Origin: Eubacteriales Family XIII. Incertae Sedis bacterium
Lineage (GTDB): Bacteria; Bacillota; Clostridia; Peptostreptococcales; Anaerovoracaceae
NCBI GenBank assembly: GCA_031281765.1
Contig: JAITEX010000185.1
Coordinates: 1-6,694 of the forward strand
Direction of reading: 5' to 3'
DNA: 6,694 nucleotides
Of the stretch, positions 1 to 4,773 are shown in pieces. Both the position numbers and the translations under genes were made by a program. The notes beneath the pieces are model-generated. The model saw only the letters and a program-made list of their open reading frames with translations. It did no database searches and had not been told where the DNA came from. Every line of letters begins with the position of its first letter. Position 1 is the first letter of the stretch.

Positions 1-2
1 AT

Positions 3-2222
3 ATTGACCCGGGCATCGATATGAGCAGCGTCAATGACTATGATTACGGCGTCAAGGCGGTGAAAAACGCGAAGCAGCGGATGCTGGGCGCGTCGGTGAC
101 CGATCCGACTTATGACGCGCGGACGGCCACAAACTATGTACAGGCAGTACGTAACCAGTCGCCTTACAATACGTGTTGGGCGTTTGCTGCGCTTGCGTCG
201 GCAACGGGCTCGTTAGTGAAGAATAAAGTTGAAGACACCCCAGTACTGCTTTCTCCGAAACAGCTTTCGTACGCGGTATTCAATACGGATACTTTTGCAC
301 AACCCCCCGACGATCCGGAATATGGGCCAATGTACCCAATGCAGGTCGGCGGCAACGCCTACTACGCTACGGTCGCTATGAGCAAGTGGTTCGGTCCCGT
401 GACCGAAGCCAAAGCGTCGTATAATAGCGCAACCCCTTCCCCGAACGGATACGCAAGCGAGGAGTCATACTATACTGACAACGAGTATATTCTAACGGAT
501 ATGCTTACTTTCCCGGCGCCGTACAACAGCGAGGGTGAATATAGCCCAAGTAATGTAGCTACCGTAAAGCAAGCGCTCCTGACCTATGGCCCACTGATGA
601 CGCAATATTATGCATATACGACTCTCCTGCCGTTGAAAGATACAGATTATGGCATTAATAATGCGAAGTATATCTCAAATGATGACCTCAACCCCAATCA
701 TGCGGTCACAATAGTCGGGTGGGATGATGATTTTGATGTGTCAAAATTCTCTGATGAGCCTGCGGGTCCCGGTAAGCCTGCAGGCAATGGCGCGTGGCTT
801 ATCCAGAACAGTTGGGGTCCTTCGTGGGGCGACGGCGGCTATTTCTGGCTTTCGTACTATGACAAGACCATGGGTGCGAGCTACTACTTCTCGGCCGTTG
901 CTGAGAGCAAATATGATGAAATCGACTATCACGATGGCATGGGATGGACGGGCGATGTGATTTATTATAAAGCATCAGAGGCCGGCAAGATAATTGGCTA
1001 CAATTCTCTCTATGCAGCGAATGTATTTACTGTCGACGCAGAAGAAGGTGATAAAGAGCTTCTTTCAGGAGCGGGCTTCTATACCATACAGCCCGGAATA
1101 AAATACGAAATATCTGCTTACGCAAATCCAACAAGCGGGAAACCGGTGAGCAATAAACCGCTTGATATAAATAGCGATACAGATAAATTGACTATAACTG
1201 GCACAGCGGATTATGCCGGCTATCACACGGTCAACTTTACGAATGCGCCGCAGTTCGCGGATGATGTGAAAAGCTATTCCATTGTCATTAAAATTTCGAA
1301 TACGACTACGATTGCCAACGGTAAGGTGCTTAGCTTGCCGGTAGAGGGGCGGTTCAATGCGGGGGATAATCTTGAGATAAAAATAGGAGAAAGTTATGTC
1401 AGTAATTCCGGCACTTCATGGTCTGATTTAGCGTCTCTTATAAAGGATGGCGTTGGCAGCGCTATCGGCACGAATTACGGAGAGGAGCCTTACGGAGATC
1501 TGAACGCTATCGGTAATGTCAACCTTCGTGCGTTGATAGATGTTGAAGATGAGACTGGCGATAATGGTGGAATCGGTGACGATAATGGTGGCTCAACTGG
1601 TGATAACAATGGAGGCGAAATAGGTACCGAAACCGGCAATAATGGCTCGGATAATAATGACAATAACAATAATAACAATAATAACAACAATAATGACACT
1701 AATAACGGCGGCACCGGTGGCGGTGGCGGCGGTAACGGCGGCGGCGGTGGTTCATCGACCCCGCCGGCTGACGACCCAGCCCCACCGGCTGACCAACCGA
1801 CGACGCCAACAACTCCGCAGACCCCGACCACTCCGGCGCTTCCGACTGGGTGGCAGAAACAGACCGACGGCACATGGAAGTATTATGACGTACCCGGCAA
1901 GGTCGCTACGGGTTGGGAGCAAGTCAAAGGGACCTGGTACTATCTTGATACTAACGGCGTCATGAAGACCGGTTGGCAGAAATCCGGCAAGACATGGTAC
2001 TACCTTATCCCCAGTGGCAGTCAGGCGGGCGCGATGAAGACCGGTTGGCTGAAGGATGGCAAGACATGGTACTACCTCACTTCGAGCGGCGCGATGAAGA
2101 CCGGTTGGCTGAAATCCGGCAGTACGTGGTATTACTTCAACAGTTCCGGTCAGATGCTCACCGGCTGGCAGAAAATATCCGGCAAGCGGTATTATTTCTA
2201 CGCGAGCGGCGCGATGAAGTAG
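3..2222 (+). CDS. Secreted C1A (papain-like) cysteine peptidase with lectin-like domain and C-terminal cell-wall-binding repeats, 5'-partial
   Basis: The reading frame is open from the left edge; codons before ATG 21 read I-D-P-G-I-D, so ATG 21 is probably internal and the signal peptide lies upstream of the window. Residues are counted from ATG 21 (733 aa). The peptidase domain spans about 28-290: NQSPYNTCWAFA carries the oxyanion Gln46 and catalytic Cys52, NHAVTIVGW the catalytic His227, and IQNSWGPSWGDGGYF the Asn263, so the triad is complete. Residues about 290-508 resemble the lectin-like domain that follows this peptidase type in clostridia (YDEIDYHD, NVFTVDAE, YSIVIKI). Then come a D/N/G-rich linker with 11 consecutive Asn, a Gly run, a Pro/Thr stretch, and six GW-x-TWYY-type repeats (610-733) expected to bind wall polymers. 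Inferred role: protein cleavage at the cell surface; the substrate is unknown. A terminator follows at once. A hand count of 60 bases at 1381-1440 gives 23 G+C, against 40 in 60 at 3421-3480 in pyrB, so the lectin-like part is AT-richer than the rest. The family call is firm; substrate and binding ligand are not. Confidence 0.93.
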   Translation: MDPGIDMSSVNDYDYGVKAVKNAKQRMLGASVTDPTYDARTATNYVQAVRNQSPYNTCWAFAALASATGSLVKNKVEDTPVLLSPKQLSYAVFNTDTFAQPPDDPEYGPMYPMQVGGNAYYATVAMSKWFGPVTEAKASYNSATPSPNGYASEESYYTDNEYILTDMLTFPAPYNSEGEYSPSNVATVKQALLTYGPLMTQYYAYTTLLPLKDTDYGINNAKYISNDDLNPNHAVTIVGWDDDFDVSKFSDEPAGPGKPAGNGAWLIQNSWGPSWGDGGYFWLSYYDKTMGASYYFSAVAESKYDEIDYHDGMGWTGDVIYYKASEAGKIIGYNSLYAANVFTVDAEEGDKELLSGAGFYTIQPGIKYEISAYANPTSGKPVSNKPLDINSDTDKLTITGTADYAGYHTVNFTNAPQFADDVKSYSIVIKISNTTTIANGKVLSLPVEGRFNAGDNLEIKIGESYVSNSGTSWSDLASLIKDGVGSAIGTNYGEEPYGDLNAIGNVNLRALIDVEDETGDNGGIGDDNGGSTGDNNGGEIGTETGNNGSDNNDNNNNNNNNNNNDTNNGGTGGGGGGNGGGGGSSTPPADDPAPPADQPTTPTTPQTPTTPALPTGWQKQTDGTWKYYDVPGKVATGWEQVKGTWYYLDTNGVMKTGWQKSGKTWYYLIPSGSQAGAMKTGWLKDGKTWYYLTSSGAMKTGWLKSGSTWYYFNSSGQMLTGWQKISGKRYYFYASGAMK
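1548..1847 (+). repeat. Low-complexity linker: D/N/G-rich, poly-Asn, poly-Gly, then Pro/Thr-rich
   Basis: This stretch encodes residues about 510-609 of the peptidase and separates its lectin-like domain from the wall-binding repeats. GATAATGGTGG occurs at 1560-1570 and again at 1581-1591. An AAT/AAC trinucleotide run at 1662-1694 encodes 11 Asn, followed by GGC/GGT codons giving two Gly blocks and then ACC/ACG/CCG codons giving a Pro/Thr stretch. Such composition is typical of flexible spacers spanning the cell wall. The AAT/AAC and GGC tracts could change length by replication slippage; that is inference, since only one allele is seen. Confidence 0.85.
1848..2219 (+). repeat. Six tandem cell-wall-binding (CW_binding_1 / choline-glucan type) repeats
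   Basis: The repeats begin at residues 610, 631, 651, 675, 695 and 715 of the peptidase reading frame, each with a GW start and a TWYY/RYYF core and mostly ending in a G-x-M-x-T turn. The usual unit is 20 residues (60 nt); the third is longer (24 residues, extra SQAG-type insertion). Bases 2028-2053 are identical to 2088-2113, one period apart, showing recent duplication or gene conversion within the array. Aromatic residues in such repeats form choline- or glucan-binding pockets in known families; the ligand here cannot be told from sequence. Confidence 0.9.
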
Positions 2223-2239
2223 CCCACCGGCTCCGGAGA

Positions 2240-2248
2240 TGATATAAT
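2240..2248 (+). promoter_or_regulatory. Candidate extended -10 promoter (TGATATAAT)
   Basis: TGATATAAT matches the extended -10 consensus TGnTATAAT exactly. No good -35 hexamer lies at the usual distance (around 2219-2226), which extended -10 promoters can tolerate. The predicted start, about 2254-2255, falls inside the 5' arm of the upstream gene's terminator hairpin. It would serve the membrane-protein pair at 2312-3274, for which no other promoter is visible. Inferred from motif only. Confidence 0.45.
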
Positions 2249-2249
2249 A

Positions 2250-2280
2250 GATAGCGGCGAAAGCCGCTATCATTTTTTTT
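2250..2280 (+). terminator. Rho-independent terminator of the peptidase gene
   Basis: A perfect 9-bp stem, GATAGCGGC / GCCGCTATC (2250-2258 / 2263-2271), closes on a GAAA tetraloop of the stable GNRA type and is followed by A and eight T (2273-2280). It begins 28 bases after the peptidase stop codon. Confidence 0.93.
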
Positions 2281-2296
2281 ATCATTATCATAGTAT

Positions 2297-2306
2297 GAGG
2301 AGGAGG
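2297..2306 (+). promoter_or_regulatory. Ribosome binding site for the proline-rich membrane protein gene
   Basis: GAGGAGGAGG contains a near-perfect Shine-Dalgarno sequence, 5 bases before ATG 2312. It fixes that start and predicts efficient translation. Confidence 0.88.
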
Positions 2307-2311
2307 TTATC

Positions 2312-2839
2312 ATGTCCGAGAATAATTTTGACCCGATTACGGGCGCTCCGATAGAAAGTACGCCGCCGCTCTACGGTTCAACTCCAAACCCGGCTCCACC
2401 GCTCTACGGCTCAACTCCGAACCCGGCGCCGCCGCTCTACGGCGCAAACCCGAATCCGGCTCCGTTACAGTACGGCCCGAATCCCTACGCGGAAGCGCCG
2501 CCCGAGGTACGCAAGTGGAATTGGGGCGCGTTCTACTTCGGTTGGGTGTGGGGCGTCGGCAATAAGGCCTATCTTGGCCTGCTCACGCTTATCCCGTGTT
2601 TCGGCTTTATCTGGATGTTTGTCTGCGGCGCCCTCGGCAACCAGTGGGCGTGGAAGTCCGGCGAGTTCAAGGATGTCGAGCAGTTTATGGCGGTGCAGCG
2701 GACCTGGAACCGCGCGGGACTGATTGCGTTCTTTGTCAGCCTCGCCGTCGGCATCTTGGTCGCCATCCTCTGGGGTGTCATATTCGCGGCGGCAGTGAAC
2801 AATTTAAGTTACTACACCGACAGCTATTATGGTTGGTAA
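2312..2839 (+). CDS. Small membrane protein with proline-rich repeats and a WNWGAF...GNQWAW domain; function unknown
   Basis: This 175-residue protein has no name I can give with confidence. Its N-terminus (FDPITGAPI) leads into a Pro/Tyr/Gly-rich region of 11-residue repeats (18-60). Next is a conserved-looking block (69-115) beginning WNWGAFYFGWVWGVGNK and ending GNQWAWKSGEF, which resembles a segment I recall in many uncharacterised short membrane proteins of Firmicutes and Bacteroidetes, some of them labelled ribonuclease G without visible reason. Two hydrophobic segments, about 86-108 and 135-163, should span the membrane; there is no signal peptide, so the proline-rich arm is probably cytoplasmic. 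The C-terminus is short and Tyr-rich (SYYTDSYYGW). The start is set by a strong ribosome binding site. Its stop codon abuts the ATG of the DUF2752 gene (TAAATG), so the two are likely coupled in translation and may act together. That the gene is real is very likely; the role is open. Confidence 0.85.
   Translation: MSENNFDPITGAPIESTPPLYGSTPNPAPPLYGSTPNPAPPLYGANPNPAPLQYGPNPYAEAPPEVRKWNWGAFYFGWVWGVGNKAYLGLLTLIPCFGFIWMFVCGALGNQWAWKSGEFKDVEQFMAVQRTWNRAGLIAFFVSLAVGILVAILWGVIFAAAVNNLSYYTDSYYGW
2363..2491 (+). repeat. 33-bp tandem repeats encoding PPLYGSTPNPA units
   Basis: Three 33-bp units (2363-2395, 2396-2428, 2429-2461) encode PPLYGSTPNPA, PPLYGSTPNPA and PPLYGANPNPA; a degenerate fourth (2462-2491) encodes PLQYGPNPYA. 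Unit number may vary between strains. Pro-Tyr-rich arms of this kind often serve as flexible protein-contact tails in small membrane proteins, which is inference here. Confidence 0.9.
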
Positions 2840-3274
2840 ATGTTAAAAAGATTCGCGGTTCGGAATAAGGCAAAGATAGTAGGGGGGTCAGTCGGCGCGG
2901 CGACCGCTTTCGCGTTCCTGTTCGGCTGCCCCTTTCGCCTGATTACGGGCATTCCCTGTCCCGGCTGCGGCATGACGCACGCCTTTCTCGCGGCCTTCCG
3001 CTTCGATTTCGCGGACGCGTTCCGCTGGCACCCGCTCTTTCCGCTCGTTATGCTTATGATGGCGGGCTACGCGGCCTGCCTGCTCGTATTCTTTGTCCGG
3101 CGGCGGGATGGCATTACGCGCGTGAGGCCGGCGGAGATAAGCGTTATGACACGGGCTTTGGTCGATCGGGTTTCGGTCCGGGCGCTGCTCATGCTCTACG
3201 CGATATTATTCTTCGGGGTATACCTGATACGTATGGCGGCGCACTATCAACCGTTGTTATTACATCTTCCGTAA
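2840..3274 (+). CDS. DUF2752 family membrane protein
   Basis: This 144-residue protein carries the DUF2752 hallmark: ITGIPCPGCGMTHAF (Cys40, Cys43, His47), preceded by another Cys at 30 in FGCPFR, and followed by FRFDFADAFRWHPLFP, where Arg/Trp/His-Pro are typical of the family. Hydrophobic stretches near 13-30, 66-86 and 115-133 suggest about three membrane spans, with the Cys motif just after the first. The biochemical role of the family is not established as far as I know; the CPxCG plus His motif could bind a metal or undergo redox change, but that is inference. The ATG follows the previous stop directly (TAAATG) and I see no Shine-Dalgarno of its own, which points to translational coupling with the proline-rich protein. 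The gene ends inside its own terminator: the TAA stop is the hairpin loop. Confidence 0.9.
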   Translation: MLKRFAVRNKAKIVGGSVGAATAFAFLFGCPFRLITGIPCPGCGMTHAFLAAFRFDFADAFRWHPLFPLVMLMMAGYAACLLVFFVRRRDGITRVRPAEISVMTRALVDRVSVRALLMLYAILFFGVYLIRMAAHYQPLLLHLP

Positions 3275-3289
3275 CGGAAGATTTTTTTT
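3264..3289 (+). terminator. Rho-independent terminator of the membrane-protein pair
   Basis: An 8-bp perfect stem, ATCTTCCG / CGGAAGAT (3264-3271 / 3275-3282), runs straight into eight T (3282-3289). The 3-base loop (3272-3274) is exactly the TAA stop codon of the DUF2752 gene, so the 5' arm is coding sequence. It isolates the pair from the pyrimidine operon downstream. Confidence 0.9.
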
Positions 3290-3300
3290 GGAATCAATTA

Positions 3301-3317
3301 ATAAGGTCGGACCTTAT
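3301..3317 (+). promoter_or_regulatory. 17-bp perfect palindrome, candidate operator of the pyr operon
   Basis: ATAAGGTCGGACCTTAT is a perfect inverted repeat with 8-base arms (3301-3308 and 3310-3317) around a single central base. Its right arm overlaps the first three bases of a TATAAT box. A hairpin in RNA is a poor explanation, because transcription from that box would begin downstream and no T-tract follows. A dimeric DNA-binding regulator of pyrimidine genes is the natural reading, but I do not recognise the site as that of a known regulator. Confidence 0.55.
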
Positions 3318-3320
3318 AAT
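3315..3320 (+). promoter_or_regulatory. Candidate -10 box of the pyrBICF promoter (TATAAT)
   Basis: A perfect TATAAT lies between the upstream terminator and pyrB. The expected start is near 3327, giving a leader of only about 23 bases before ATG 3350. No convincing -35 exists: TTGGAA at 3288-3293 is 21 bases away and AATCAA sits at the 17-base position. The weak -35 and the overlapping palindrome suggest a regulated promoter. A leader this short leaves no room for a PyrR-type or UTP-sensitive attenuator. Confidence 0.55.
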
Positions 3321-3337
3321 GGATCATGATGGAAAAT

Positions 3338-3342
3338 GGAGG
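3338..3342 (+). promoter_or_regulatory. Ribosome binding site deciding the pyrB start
   Basis: GGAGG lies 7 bases before ATG 3350. The in-frame ATG codons at 3326 and 3329 lack such a site and coincide with the predicted transcription start, so 3350 is preferred; it also gives the usual PyrB N-terminus (LKGRSLIEPLDFS). Confidence 0.85.
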
Positions 3343-3349
3343 TCAATGC

Positions 3350-4276
3350 ATGTTAAAAGGAAGAAGCCTCATCGAGCCGCTCGATTTCAGCGTGGAGGAG
3401 CTTGACGCGCTGTTCGGCCTTGCGAATGAGATCGCCGAAGCGCCGGAGCAGTACGCTGACGCGTGCGCGGGCAAGCTGCTCGCGACGCTGTTCTATGAGC
3501 CGAGTACGCGGACGCGTTTCAGCTTTGAAGCGGCGATGCTCAGGCTCGGCGGCAAGGTCATCGGGTTTTCGGGCGAGGCGAACAGTTCGGCGGCGAAGGG
3601 GGAGAGCATCGCCGACACGATACGGACCGTCGCGTGCTACGCGGACGTCGCGGTGATACGCCACCCGAAGGAGGGTTCGGCTTTAGTAGCGGCAAAACGC
3701 ACGGATATGCCCGTCATAAACGGCGGGGACGGCGGCCATCAGCATCCGACGCAGACGCTGACCGACCTGCTGACGATACGGCGCGAAAAGGGCCGGCTCA
3801 ACGGGCTGCGCATCGGCCTCTGCGGGGATTTGAAATTCGGGCGCACGGTCCATTCGCTTATCAAGGCCCTGTCGCGCTACGAGGATATGGAGTTCTGCCT
3901 GATTTCGCCCGAGGAACTCGTTGCGCCGGAGTACGTCGTGCGGTATATACGGCAGGGCCGGGATTGCGGCTATACGGAGGCGCGGCATATGAAGGAAGTC
4001 ATGGGACGCCTCGACATTCTGTATATGACGCGCGTGCAGAGGGAGCGGTTCTTCAATGAGGAGGATTATCTGAGATTGAAGGACACGTATATCCTCGACG
4101 CGAAGAAGATGAAGGACGCGCCGCAGGACATGATTGTCATGCACCCGCTTCCGCGCGTGAACGAGATAGCGCCCGAGGTGGACGAGGACCCGCGCGCGAA
4201 ATATTTCGAGCAGGCGAAGAACGGCATGTACGTGCGCATGGCGCTCATCATGTCGCTGCTCGGCGTCGGCGTATAG
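3350..4276 (+). CDS. pyrB: Aspartate carbamoyltransferase catalytic chain
   Basis: PyrB catalyses carbamoyl phosphate + L-aspartate to N-carbamoyl-L-aspartate and phosphate, the committed step of pyrimidine synthesis, in the cytoplasm. The product is 308 residues from ATG 3350, close to the roughly 305-310 of the family. Visible motifs in order: FYEPSTRTRFSFE with the carbamoyl-phosphate loop STRTR at 52-56; NSSAAKGESIADT with the '80s loop' Lys83; VIRHP at 102-106; NGGDGGHQHPTQTLTDLL with His132-Pro-Thr-Gln; GLCGDLKFGRTVHSL at 156-170, the start of the aspartate domain; YMTRVQRERF with Arg228 and Gln230 for aspartate binding; and MHPLPR at 264-269. No key residue is missing. The regulatory chain gene follows after 25 bases, so the enzyme is expected to be a PyrB-PyrI holoenzyme. 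It is first in the operon, behind a short leader. Confidence 0.97.
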   Translation: MLKGRSLIEPLDFSVEELDALFGLANEIAEAPEQYADACAGKLLATLFYEPSTRTRFSFEAAMLRLGGKVIGFSGEANSSAAKGESIADTIRTVACYADVAVIRHPKEGSALVAAKRTDMPVINGGDGGHQHPTQTLTDLLTIRREKGRLNGLRIGLCGDLKFGRTVHSLIKALSRYEDMEFCLISPEELVAPEYVVRYIRQGRDCGYTEARHMKEVMGRLDILYMTRVQRERFFNEEDYLRLKDTYILDAKKMKDAPQDMIVMHPLPRVNEIAPEVDEDPRAKYFEQAKNGMYVRMALIMSLLGVGV

Positions 4277-4301
4277 AAACAGAGGAATTGGAGAAAAAGC
4301 A

Positions 4302-4739
4302 ATGGAAGTAAACAGTATAGAAAAGGGCATTGTGATAGACCATATACGGGCGGGCTTCGGCCTGCGGGTCCTCGATTACCTGAATATCGACAAGGCGAAC
4401 GGCATGGTCGCGCTGATTATGAACGCGTCAAGCAAAAAAAATGACAGGAAGGACATCATCAAGATAGAAGGCGTCACGGACATCGATATTACGGCGCTCG
4501 GCCTGCTCGACCACGGCGCGACCGTGAATGTGATAGAGAACGGCCATATCATTGAGAAAATCAAGCTCGAGTTGCCGGAGCGCGTCGTCAATATCATCAA
4601 ATGCAAGAACCCGCGCTGCGTCACTTCGCTCGAACCGGCGCTGCCGCAGGTCTTTCACTTAGTGGACGCGGCGAAGGAGGAATACTGCTGCGAGTACTGC
4701 GAGGAGACCCGCCGCGTGACGGATATTTCGTCCGAGTAG
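4302..4739 (+). CDS. pyrI: Aspartate carbamoyltransferase regulatory chain
   Basis: PyrI is the non-catalytic chain that binds nucleotide effectors and bridges PyrB trimers through a zinc domain. The protein is 145 residues, slightly shorter than the E. coli chain. The N-terminal allosteric domain has GIVIDHIRAG (Asp13, His14), RKDIIKIEG (Lys50, Lys54) and Lys86 five residues before LPER; these line up with E. coli Asp19, His20, Lys56, Lys60 and Lys94, which contact nucleotides, so feedback control is probably kept. The C-terminal zinc site is complete: Cys101-x4-Cys106 and Cys130-x2-Cys133, with an extra Cys129 beside it. GGAG at 4290-4293, 8 bases before the ATG, sets the start. Which nucleotides activate or inhibit cannot be read from the sequence. 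Confidence 0.96.
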   Translation: MEVNSIEKGIVIDHIRAGFGLRVLDYLNIDKANGMVALIMNASSKKNDRKDIIKIEGVTDIDITALGLLDHGATVNVIENGHIIEKIKLELPERVVNIIKCKNPRCVTSLEPALPQVFHLVDAAKEEYCCEYCEETRRVTDISSE

Positions 4740-4764
4740 CGGGGAAATGCATGGCAGGGTAGAT

Positions 4765-4768
4765 GGGG
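4765..4768 (+). promoter_or_regulatory. Ribosome binding site favouring the ATG 4774 start of pyrC
   Basis: GGGG within GATGGGGACAGT lies 5 bases before ATG 4774. The earlier in-frame ATG 4747 has only GGGG at 4741-4744, 2 bases away, which is too close. The choice is probable, not certain. Confidence 0.5.
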
Positions 4769-4773
4769 ACAGT

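Noticed and set aside
1490..1873. Minus-strand reading frame rich in Leu and Pro
   Set aside because: It is the mirror of the Asn/Gly/Pro-rich linker in the peptidase gene (AAT/AAC read backwards gives Leu/Val codons); there is no ribosome binding site or family motif.
1752..2291. 179-residue minus-strand frame with internal repeats
   Set aside because: Its repeats are the antisense image of the wall-binding repeats, and its start region includes the terminator.
3301..3317. Palindrome as an RNA attenuator or second terminator
   Set aside because: No T-tract follows, and the TATAAT box overlapping it implies transcription begins downstream.
3326..3349. Upstream in-frame ATG codons (3326, 3329) as the pyrB start
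   Set aside because: They would add a non-family N-terminus (MMENGGQC), lack a ribosome binding site, and lie at the predicted transcription start.
4747..4773. ATG 4747 as the pyrC start
   Set aside because: The GGGG before it is only 2 bases away, and the extra residues MHGRVDGDS do not look like the family N-terminus; kept as a less likely alternative.
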